Shown: positions 1-5,403 of the stretch, in pieces
Position numbering within the stretch: the first letter of the stretch is position 1
Layout of the letters: every line of letters starts with the position of its first letter
NCBI GenBank assembly: GCA_016650185.1
Contig: JAENWE010000122.1
Span: 1 to 6,506, forward strand
DNA from: Vicinamibacteria bacterium
GTDB taxonomy: Bacteria > Acidobacteriota > Vicinamibacteria > Fen-336 > JAGNNV01
Direction of reading: 5' to 3'
Length of the DNA: 6,506 bases
Made by a program: the position numbers and the translations under genes
Notes under the pieces: model-generated
What the model was told of the DNA's origin: nothing
Seen by the model: the letters and a program-made list of their open reading frames with translations, nothing else
Databases searched by the model: none

Positions 1-1
1 G

Positions 2-214
2 ACCGTGTCCGATGTGATCGCGGCCATGGGCCCGCGCGCCCCAGCCCCTTCGCCCAACCCCCCGGCGTGGCGGGTGGCCTTCCTGTACGTCACTGAAGGT
101 GATTCGAACGACGGGACGGCCCTGCCCAGGGTGGAGAGCATTCGTTCTCAATTTGAGGCGTACTTCCCGCTTTCGACCGAGGGACGTCTCTCGATTGAAA
201 CGCGACTGAAGTAA
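2..214 (+). CDS. C-terminal end of an unrecognised protein (5' truncated by window edge)
   Basis: The frame is open from the first full codon (ACC at 2-4) to a TAA at 212-214, so this is most likely the 3' end of a longer gene; a GTG at 5-7 could be read as a start but has no room for a visible ribosome binding site. Codons are GC-rich at third positions, as in the neighbouring genes. The peptide has a Pro/Ala-rich stretch (about residues 9-22, counting the GTG as 1), then a compact segment beginning W-R-V-A-F-L-Y-V-T-E-G and ending in R-L-S-I-E-T-R-L-K, which looks like a strand followed by a helix closing a folded domain. I do not recognise the family. Only 8 bases separate its stop from the TTG of the next gene, so it probably belongs to the same operon as the ATPases. 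Confidence 0.6.
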   Translation, partial: TVSDVIAAMGPRAPAPSPNPPAWRVAFLYVTEGDSNDGTALPRVESIRSQFEAYFPLSTEGRLSIETRLK

Positions 215-222
215 AAAGCGCC

Positions 223-1143
223 TTGGCGGTCCGAGCCGTTCGTTCGGGCGGCCGCGAGCTCGATCTCGAGGGAACCCTCTTCGTTCTGGGGAAGGGCGGA
301 GTCGGCAAGAGCGTTATTTCCGAAGGCCTCGCCGCGCTGGCCATCGAGCGGGGCCAGACCACGCTCCTGGTGCGCATCGGTGAATCGCTCAAAGCACCCG
401 CGCCGAAGTCGGTGTCACCTGCTCGCTCGCCCTGTGGGTTTGACGCGGTGGACCTTGAGGCTCGCGCGGCCATGGATGAGTACGTTCAACTGGTGGTCCG
501 TCTCAGGCCTCTGGTCAAACGCATTATCGCGAGCGAGGTCTATCGGAAGTTCTTCGCCGCCGCGCCTGGACTGCCTGAGCTCGTTCTTCTGGGAAGGATC
601 CGCGCGTACGCGCGGGAGGTCGATTCGGATAAGACGCTGCGCTGGAAGACCATCGTGGTCGACTGCCCGTCGTCGGGCCACGGTCTGCTGATGCTGGAGA
701 CGCCTTTCGCCGCCTTCCGCGCGGTGTCCATGGGTCCGTTCGCGCGACTGGCGGCGAAGATAATCGACTGGCTCAAGTCCGCCACGAAGATCGTGTTGGT
801 GGCGATTCCAGAGGAAATGGCGGTGGTCGAGGCCATTGAGTTCAAGGACGAATTGATCGAGAGAACCGGGCTCACTCCGTCCGTCGCCTTCCTGAACCGG
901 ATGCGGGACGAGTCTCTTTCCCCCGCGGCACGTCTTGCCGTTACTGAGCTTTCGGCGATCGCGGGGTCAAGCGATCGGGTGCTCCTCGACTGCGCCCTCA
1001 GGGCGCACCGACGGACCCGCCTTGAGACATTCCATCAGCGCCGGCTGAGCAAAGGGCTGGGGCTCTCCCCCGTCCTCATCAGGGAACTGAGGAACTGCCG
1101 GCCCGCCGCCATGGCCGCGGCGATTGGGGAAAGGTGCCAGTGA
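223..1143 (+). CDS. ArsA/Get3-family P-loop ATPase, BagA-like, with degenerate switch I
   Basis: A 306-residue SIMIBI-class ATPase. The deviant Walker A motif GKGGVGKS lies at residues 23-30, right after the first beta strand (LFVL). The switch II region reads D147-C-P-S-S-G-H-G, close to the D-x-A-P-T-G-H of ArsA/Get3. The switch I position, where ArsA and Get3 carry D-P-A-H or D-A-A-H, here reads R51-I-G-E, so the usual catalytic Asp is missing. A central helical region (about 80-130) contains A-P-G-L-P-E-L, which I recall as resembling Rv3679 (BagA) of Mycobacterium tuberculosis, where switch I is also non-standard. BagA-type proteins pair with a BagB-type partner, and such a partner is encoded next. 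The start is TTG at 223: no ATG or GTG precedes the P-loop in this frame, which is closed by TGA at 196-198. A weak GAAG lies at 208-211. It may be a regulatory, weakly hydrolysing half of a heterodimer; that role is inferred. Confidence 0.85.
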   Translation: MAVRAVRSGGRELDLEGTLFVLGKGGVGKSVISEGLAALAIERGQTTLLVRIGESLKAPAPKSVSPARSPCGFDAVDLEARAAMDEYVQLVVRLRPLVKRIIASEVYRKFFAAAPGLPELVLLGRIRAYAREVDSDKTLRWKTIVVDCPSSGHGLLMLETPFAAFRAVSMGPFARLAAKIIDWLKSATKIVLVAIPEEMAVVEAIEFKDELIERTGLTPSVAFLNRMRDESLSPAARLAVTELSAIAGSSDRVLLDCALRAHRRTRLETFHQRRLSKGLGLSPVLIRELRNCRPAAMAAAIGERCQ

Positions 1144-2246
1144 AGGCCCGTCCCCATGTCGCCATCTCGAACGCTTTGGCCGGCCGTCTGGTGATTGTCT
1201 GCGGCCCGGGAGGCGTCGGAAAGACCACCCTGTCCGCCGCCCTGGCCCTGGTCGCCGCGGGAAGAGGTCGCAAGACCCTGGTGTGCACCATCGACCCCTC
1301 GAAGCGGCTGCGCACCAGTCTCGGCCTCGCTCGGCTCACCGGAGCGCCGCAAAAGGTGAGAGGGCGACTGTTCGCCATGCGTCTCGACCCCAAGCAGACC
1401 TTCGACGATCTGGTCCGCCGTCACGCCCAGAGCCCGGAGGCCCGCGAGCGAGTGCTCTCGAACCGCTTCTACCAGCAGATCTCCCGCCATCTCGCCGGGA
1501 CGCATGAAGTGATGGCCATGGAAGCGCTGATGGAGGTGGCGGACGACTTTGATCTGATCGTTCTCGATACCCCTCCCGCCGCTTCCGCCCTCGCCTTTCT
1601 CGATGCGCCGAAGCGCGTTCTGGATTTCGTTGACGGCAGGGTATTGCGATATTTCCTCAAGCCGTATTTTGTCGCGGGGCGGCTGACGGTTGAGCCCAGG
1701 ACCCTCGTGGGCCGGACCCTTCTGCGCATTCTGGATTCGGCGGTGGGGCTTCAGTTCCTGCGAGAGCTTTCCGAGTTCTTTCTGGCCTTCGAAGGCCTCT
1801 TTGATTCCTTTCGGAAGACCGCGCACGCCATGGAGGCGCTCCTCCGCGTTGACGACACCGCGTTCATCCTGGTCACCTCGCCCTCATCATCAAGGGTGAG
1901 CGAGGGCGCTTCCTTCGCCTTGGCCTTGCGGGAGAGATCGCTCCGGGCCGGCGCGATCGTGGTCAACCGTGTCCACCCCTGGGCCATCGCCGAGGCAAAG
2001 GGCGCGCCCCCGTCCGGCCCCTTTGATGGCAACACCCGGCTGTCGCCCGCGATGTTCGCTGAGCTGAGCGCCCTGGCCGGGCGCGAGCAGGCCCGTGCCG
2101 ACGCAGATGCCCGCCATTTGAAGCAGATCGCCCTGAAGAGCGGGATCCCCGCCATCGCCATCCCAGAGCTCGAATCGGATGTTCACGACCTGAAGTCACT
2201 CGCCCTGGTCGGGGCCTGGCTCTGTCCCGCCGAGGGAGCCTCATGA
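1140..2246 (+). CDS. ArsA/Get3-family P-loop ATPase, BagB-like
   Basis: A 368-residue ATPase with a complete set of nucleotide-binding motifs: deviant Walker A GPGGVGKT at residues 22-29, switch I D52-P-S-K-R-L, and switch II D143-T-P-P-A. The stretch F-Y-Q-Q-I-S-R-H-L-A-G-T-H-E around 110-123 and F-L-D-A-P-K-R around 153-159 match my memory of the BagB-type (M. tuberculosis Rv3680) branch rather than classical ArsA. In Get3-like proteins the region between the switches forms a helical client-binding subdomain. The chosen start is GTG at 1140, which overlaps the upstream TGA (GTGA, 1140-1143) and has AAGG at 1131-1134 with 5 bases between; a GTG two codons earlier (1134) is possible but sits too close to its purine-rich sequence. 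Likely partner of the preceding BagA-like protein in a heterodimer, perhaps handling hydrophobic or membrane-bound clients. Family assignment is firm; client and process are not visible. Confidence 0.9.
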   Translation: MKARPHVAISNALAGRLVIVCGPGGVGKTTLSAALALVAAGRGRKTLVCTIDPSKRLRTSLGLARLTGAPQKVRGRLFAMRLDPKQTFDDLVRRHAQSPEARERVLSNRFYQQISRHLAGTHEVMAMEALMEVADDFDLIVLDTPPAASALAFLDAPKRVLDFVDGRVLRYFLKPYFVAGRLTVEPRTLVGRTLLRILDSAVGLQFLRELSEFFLAFEGLFDSFRKTAHAMEALLRVDDTAFILVTSPSSSRVSEGASFALALRERSLRAGAIVVNRVHPWAIAEAKGAPPSGPFDGNTRLSPAMFAELSALAGREQARADADARHLKQIALKSGIPAIAIPELESDVHDLKSLALVGAWLCPAEGAS

Positions 2247-3409
2247 GAATCATCCTGTTTTCGGGTAAGGGAGGGGTAGGGAAGACAACCCTCGCTGCCG
2301 CGACCGCGGTCCGAGCCGCAGCCATGGGGCATCGCGCACTGGTGATGTCGACCGACGCCGCTCACTCTCTGGGTGATTCGCTCGCGGCGCCCATTGGGCC
2401 GGAGCCCACGCGGGTATCTCGGAACCTTGAGGCCATGGAGATCGATGTCCATCACGAGCTCGATCGCGAGTTCGGTCCGATTCGCAACTTCCTGACTCGT
2501 TTCTTCAAAGGCCAGGGCCTTGACGACGTGGTGGCCGACGAGATGGCGGTTTTGCCCGGGATGGAGGAACTGTTCTCGCTTCTTCGGGTGGCCGAACTGG
2601 CTCAGAGCGGAGAGTACGACCTCCTGCTGGTGGACTGCGCTCCCACCGGAGAGACCTTGCGGATGCTGGCCGCCCCTGATGTCCTTCGTTTCTATTTCCG
2701 GAAGATCTTTCCGGTGCAGCGGCTGCTGGCCAGGACGGTCCGCCCAGTGGCCCCGCTGCTCACCTCCCTGCCGGTGCCCGACGATGATGTCTTCATGGCG
2801 GTCAAGCGACTCTATGAGCGAATCGAACGCCTCGATCCCCTCTTGCGCGACCCGCTGGTCACCTCCATCCGGATCGTTTTGTCCCTGGAGAAAATGGTCA
2901 TCGCCGAATCCGAGCGTCTGTTCACCTACCTGGGCCTCTATGGCTATTCCGTGGACGCGGTGATCGCGAACCGGGTTCTGCCTGCGTCCTTGAAGGGCGC
3001 TTATTTCGAGCGTTGGTCTCGGGCCCAGGCCGGCCATATGAAGCGGGTGCGCGAGGGCTTTTCCTCGATGCCCATCCTCGAGTCGCCCCTGATTGACGAG
3101 GAGGTCATGGGAACCAGGCTTCTGCGGACCCTGTCGGATGAGGTGTACGGCGAGCGCGACCCGTCCTCGGTCTTTCACACCTGCCGTCCGCCCAAGGTGG
3201 AAAAGCGCGGCGATTCCTATGTGTACTCTCTCGATCTGCCTTTCGTGAGCAGTGATCGGATCTCGGCCTATGCGAGCGGCGATGAGCTTACGGTGACCAT
3301 AGACAACTGGCGGCGTAACATCGTCCTACCCCGGTCGTTGGCCGGCCGGGAGGTAAAAGAAGCGCGCCTCCGCTCGGGGCGTCTCAGTGTTCTGTTCGGA
3401 GGTCGCTGA
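2243..3409 (+). CDS. Canonical single-domain ArsA-family ATPase with C-terminal HSP20-like domain
   Basis: A 388-residue protein with textbook ArsA/Get3 motifs: FSGKGGVGKTT at residues 6-16, switch I D38-A-A-H-S-L-G-D, and switch II D131-C-A-P-T-G-E-T-L-R. Residues about 70-110 (basic/hydrophobic, with R-F-F-K-G and D-E-M-A-V-L-P-G) correspond to the client-binding helices of the family. From about residue 315 a beta-rich tail (Y-V-Y-S-L-D-L-P-F, then D-E-L-T-V-T-I and R-R-N-I-V-L-P) fits the small-heat-shock-like domain often attached to bacterial ArsA homologues (ArsA_HSP20). There is only one ATPase domain, no CxxC zinc motif and no arsenite-type cysteine set, so an arsenite pump role is unlikely. 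The ATG overlaps the previous stop (ATGA, 2243-2246), and GAGGGAG at 2232-2238 is a good ribosome binding site. It may form a homodimer or work with the two upstream paralogues. Confidence 0.93.
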   Translation: MRIILFSGKGGVGKTTLAAATAVRAAAMGHRALVMSTDAAHSLGDSLAAPIGPEPTRVSRNLEAMEIDVHHELDREFGPIRNFLTRFFKGQGLDDVVADEMAVLPGMEELFSLLRVAELAQSGEYDLLLVDCAPTGETLRMLAAPDVLRFYFRKIFPVQRLLARTVRPVAPLLTSLPVPDDDVFMAVKRLYERIERLDPLLRDPLVTSIRIVLSLEKMVIAESERLFTYLGLYGYSVDAVIANRVLPASLKGAYFERWSRAQAGHMKRVREGFSSMPILESPLIDEEVMGTRLLRTLSDEVYGERDPSSVFHTCRPPKVEKRGDSYVYSLDLPFVSSDRISAYASGDELTVTIDNWRRNIVLPRSLAGREVKEARLRSGRLSVLFGGR

Positions 3410-3654
3410 TGGCGAAGGTCGACGAAGCGTCGGGTCCAAGGGGACGGAGAGTTTGTTGCCTGGTCTCGGAAATGCTCGAAGAGATGGGCCTCGATTCCAA
3501 GAAGGCGCGGGAGATCCGGCGACAGACTCTGCTCGGCCTCATGACCTTCTGCCAGTGGCAGCTTGCCCGGATCGAGGAAGAAACCGAACCGGAGGATCCC
3601 AAAAGGGAGGAGCCCAAAAGGAAACCCAGGGGTCGACGGGTGAACGTGGTGTGA
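3409..3654 (+). CDS. Small charged protein closing the ATPase operon, unknown function
   Basis: An 81-residue protein that I do not recognise. It starts at ATG 3409, sharing one base with the upstream TGA (TGATG), and has a perfect GGAGG at 3398-3402 six bases ahead, so it is very likely translated. Residues 1-14 are basic and flexible; residues 15-57 look helical with hydrophobic spacing, including C16-C17, S-E-M-L-E-E-M and Q-T-L-L-G-L-M-T-F-C-Q-W-Q-L. Residues 58-81 are a highly charged tail with a duplicated pentapeptide, E-D-P-K-R then E-E-P-K-R (62-71), followed by a basic stretch ending N-V-V. There is no signal peptide or transmembrane segment. Translational coupling to the ATPases suggests an accessory or regulatory partner of that system, perhaps an adaptor binding the helical groove. 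That is inferred from position only. Confidence 0.8.
   Translation: MAKVDEASGPRGRRVCCLVSEMLEEMGLDSKKAREIRRQTLLGLMTFCQWQLARIEEETEPEDPKREEPKRKPRGRRVNVV
3598..3621 (+). repeat. Short tandem duplication in the small charged gene
   Basis: The 9-base string CCCAAAAGG occurs at 3598-3606 and again at 3613-3621, exactly 15 bases apart. In frame this gives the repeated pentapeptide (D/E)-P-K-R-E/K in the charged tail of the 81-residue protein. It looks like a recent in-frame duplication or a low-complexity charged linker. Confidence 0.6.
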
Positions 3655-3659
3655 GACCG

Positions 3660-4625
3660 CTACTTCCTGGCGACGGGCTTTCCCTTCGCGGGGGACGCTA
3701 CGATCGGGGTGGCGTCGACCACGCCCGGCACCGTGCCGAGTTCGTCCTCAACTCCCAAAAATACGTCGTAAACCCGCACGCCGAGTTCGCGATCGTCGGT
3801 AGCTGATAGGCCCAGGGTCTTGGGGACGATGACCCGGTCCATCGCGAAGCGAAGCTCGACCGTGTCCTCATCGCCCAGTTCTTCCGCCGTGAATCGGATC
3901 TTCGCCTCCACCAGTTCGCCATTGGCGAAGGTGTGGGTGAACGCCGCGCGGCCCTGGGCGGTCAGGGTGAGGGTCGGCGGTCCGGTCGGATAGTTCTTGG
4001 CCGAGTAGGGCGCATCGAACTGAAGGTACAAGATGACCGCCTTCTTCGGATTTTTGAAGGAGAGGACGGATTCCTTTTTGGTCCACGTGGTATCGACCAT
4101 CGGGTTGGGGCCCGGTTCAGGGTTGTGCCACCCTTCCTTGTAATAGACGCGGACGTTCTCCACCTGGGCCAGAAGCTGCATTTTGGCCACGGCGTACTCG
4201 CGCAGACCGAAATCTTCTCCCTTGAGCGGGATGCGCTCGCCTCGTCCGTCCGGATAGAGGCCCATGGTGACGGTGGCATCGCCGATGTATGTCACCACCG
4301 GGATGAAGACGGTGCGCGAATAGCTGTAGGTCTGGTTGGCTTCCCACTGGGAAGGGGGCGGGGTCACCGCGTGGTCGTCAGTGAAGAGCAGCACTTTGCC
4401 CTGATCAATGACGTGAACCAGGGCTCGATAGTCGCCCTCAATCTTCTTAAAATCGGGGCCGGTGGTCCACGTGTACGTGACCTCGATCGCGCTGTCCAGG
4501 GGTGCGTTCATCCGGTTGGCCTTGAACGAGGCGGTGATGTCGTTGGCAGGAACGGCGCCTCGCCGGTTGCATCCCAGCACCAGCAGCAAGGGGGTGACGA
4601 TCAATAGAGCGCGGTAGGGCCGCAT
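3660..4625 (-). CDS. Predicted lipoprotein with two beta-rich domains
   Basis: A 321-residue protein with a lipoprotein signal: basic M-R-P-Y-R, hydrophobic core A-L-L-I-V-T-P-L-L-L, and lipobox V-L-G-C with the lipidated Cys at 19, followed by Asn. It should be exported and anchored to a membrane, probably the outer membrane if a Lol system operates. The mature part looks all-beta. A first domain (about 28-150) has Y-R-A-L-V-H-V-I-D, D-D-H and M-G-L-Y-P-D-G, a pattern resembling Ig-like or jelly-roll domains seen in cell-surface and glycosyltransferase-associated proteins. A second (about 157-300) starts V-Y-Y-K-E-G-W-H-N-P-E and carries W-T-K-K-E-S-V-L-S-F-K-N-P. I cannot assign a function. 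The start at 4625 is preferred because GGAGG (complement of 4636-4640) lies 10 bases ahead; an in-frame ATG at 4634 is only 1 base from it. Its own promoter is upstream, and its stop faces the operon stop with 5 bases between. Confidence 0.88.
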   Translation of the reverse strand: MRPYRALLIVTPLLLVLGCNRRGAVPANDITASFKANRMNAPLDSAIEVTYTWTTGPDFKKIEGDYRALVHVIDQGKVLLFTDDHAVTPPPSQWEANQTYSYSRTVFIPVVTYIGDATVTMGLYPDGRGERIPLKGEDFGLREYAVAKMQLLAQVENVRVYYKEGWHNPEPGPNPMVDTTWTKKESVLSFKNPKKAVILYLQFDAPYSAKNYPTGPPTLTLTAQGRAAFTHTFANGELVEAKIRFTAEELGDEDTVELRFAMDRVIVPKTLGLSATDDRELGVRVYDVFLGVEDELGTVPGVVDATPIVASPAKGKPVARK

Positions 4626-4811
4626 TATGGGCATGCCTCCTAAGGAGAATTCGATAACTTCAGTCCAGGACCTGCAACACAGTTCCTGGCCCGGCGGTCC
4701 TGAGACGAAACAGCAGGGGGGCGGAAATCCACGTAACCCCCGCGAATCAGGACGAGAGCCGAACCCTTGTTCCACACCCTGACGAGAGAGGGCGGAGGAA
4801 GACTGACGGAA
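4626..4811 (-). other. Long 5' leader (untranslated region) of the lipoprotein mRNA
   Basis: If transcription starts about 7 bases after the -10 box, near 4811, the leader is about 185 nt long. It shows several possible hairpins: GGGGG/CCCCC (4717-4721 with 4737-4741, 15-base loop), CCAGGA/TCCTGG (4665-4670 with 4684-4689, 13-base loop), and the short one over the ribosome binding site. An 8-base direct repeat, GACGAGAG on the plus strand, occurs at 4751-4758 and 4781-4788, 30 bases apart. I recognise no known riboswitch, and no convincing leader peptide was found. The lipoprotein frame stays open through the leader, but that reading crosses the promoter and is explained by GC richness. Confidence 0.4.
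4636..4640 (-). promoter_or_regulatory. Ribosome binding site of the lipoprotein gene, within a small inverted repeat
   Basis: The minus strand reads GGAGG here, 10 bases before the ATG at 4625. It decides between two in-frame ATGs, since the one at 4634 is too close. The site forms half of CTCC-TTA-GGAG (4637-4647), a 4-base stem that could partly hide it in the mRNA. Confidence 0.65.
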
Positions 4812-4817
4812 GTGACC

Positions 4818-4847
4818 ATTGTACCGGTCGGCGCGTTCGAGTGTCAA
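4818..4847 (-). promoter_or_regulatory. Strong sigma-70-type promoter for the lipoprotein gene
   Basis: On the minus strand, a perfect -35 box TTGACA (4847-4842) is followed after 18 bases by TACAAT (4823-4818), five of six matches to the -10 consensus. Such a pair is unlikely by chance in GC-rich sequence. It lies just downstream of the stop of the NYN gene (4867-4869), so the lipoprotein gene can be transcribed independently of it. Confidence 0.75.
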
Positions 4848-4866
4848 TGAATCAGGCTTGGCGCCT

Positions 4867-5334
4867 TCACCCGCGCTTGGGGTCGAAGACCGCGAGCCAG
4901 GCTTCAATCTGTCCGGGGGTCTCCCGATGCGCCGGCTTTTCCCCGCTCGTCGCGGCCGGCTTCGAGGATCGATGGAGCCGTTTCGCGAACTCATGCGCCT
5001 TCTCCAGCGAAGCGCCCCGGTGACGCGCGCGGTCGCCGAGCGACTTGTCCGAAGTGACGACGGTGAAATCGCGAGGGGTCTTTGAATCGGCGAGCACGCG
5101 CAGGATCAGATCGTCCGCCGATCGCCCCTCGCCGAACACCACCCGGACGCGATGGGACTGGCCTGCCACGGTCGGCCCTTTCTCTGCCGGTCCGTCTAAG
5201 ACCAGAACGGCTCGTGCGCCCTGGGATCTGCAGAAGGCGACGACCGCGCGCGCGCAGGCCTCTCGGTCGGGGATGGGGCCCGCGGAGAGCCCCAGGGCGT
5301 GGGCCAGGTTGTTTCCATCTACAAGATAGAGCAT
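4867..5334 (-). CDS. YacP-type NYN domain protein (predicted endoribonuclease)
   Basis: A 155-residue protein with the PIN-like NYN fold of the YacP family. It opens with M-L-Y-L-V-D-G-N-N-L (Asp6, Asn8-Asn9), then V-L-V-L-D-G-P (Asp47), V-F-G-E-G-R-S-A-D-D (Asp74-75) and V-V-T-S-D-K-S-L (Asp96). These acidic positions form the expected metal-binding catalytic centre of NYN/PIN nucleases. B. subtilis YacP (Rae1) cuts mRNA in the ribosomal A site; whether this homologue does so is unknown. Residues beyond about 122 form a Lys/Pro/Ser-rich linker and a short C-terminal helix (G-Q-I-E-A-W-L-A-V-F), longer than a bare NYN domain. It is cytoplasmic, with no signal sequence. The ATG at 5334 begins directly at the first core strand, which fixes the start, but no Shine-Dalgarno sequence precedes it, so a leaderless or weak start is possible. 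It diverges from the DUF4388 gene. Confidence 0.87.
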   Translation of the reverse strand: MLYLVDGNNLAHALGLSAGPIPDREACARAVVAFCRSQGARAVLVLDGPAEKGPTVAGQSHRVRVVFGEGRSADDLILRVLADSKTPRDFTVVTSDKSLGDRARHRGASLEKAHEFAKRLHRSSKPAATSGEKPAHRETPGQIEAWLAVFDPKRG

Positions 5335-5403
5335 CGGAAGGTAGGGGTGGCGATGCTACTATCCTGCCGAGTGGGGTCTGACATTGACGAGGCCGGACGA
5401 GAA
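5335..5403. promoter_or_regulatory. Divergent intergenic spacer between NYN and DUF4388 genes
   Basis: These 69 bases separate two start codons on opposite strands, so promoters for both genes are expected here or inside the genes. The only AT-rich spot is around 5357-5362 (TACTAT), which matches four of six bases of a -10 box on the plus strand but has no convincing -35. No clear consensus promoter is seen on either strand. Confidence 0.35.

Noticed and set aside
90..473. Minus-strand open frame of 127 codons near the window start
   Set aside because: It crosses the boundary between two plus-strand genes and its Ser/Arg/Pro-rich translation has no domain pattern.
1035..1826. Minus-strand open frame of 263 codons across the BagA/BagB junction
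   Set aside because: It is antisense to two well-supported genes, is low-complexity and has no domain pattern.
2183..3178. Long minus-strand open frame of 331 codons opposite the ArsA_HSP20 gene
   Set aside because: It mirrors a gene with intact ATPase motifs; its Gln/His/Gly/Arg-rich translation has no recognisable domain and is typical of antisense reading of GC-rich coding DNA.
223..3409. Arsenite resistance operon
   Set aside because: The ATPases are single-domain, lack the arsenite cysteines as far as visible, and no arsB, arsC, arsD or arsR is nearby.
3933..4607. Plus-strand open frame of 224 codons opposite the lipoprotein gene
   Set aside because: The minus-strand reading has a lipobox, promoter and ribosome binding site; the plus reading is rich in Gly/Arg/His/Val without a family pattern.
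4626..4994. Upstream extension of the lipoprotein reading frame to a start at 4994
   Set aside because: It would overlap the NYN gene, run through the promoter and bury the signal peptide more than 120 residues inside the protein.
5353..5403. Earlier in-frame ATG (5353) for the DUF4388 gene
   Set aside because: The extra 17 residues do not resemble the family N-terminus and would consume most of the divergent spacer; kept only as an alternative.
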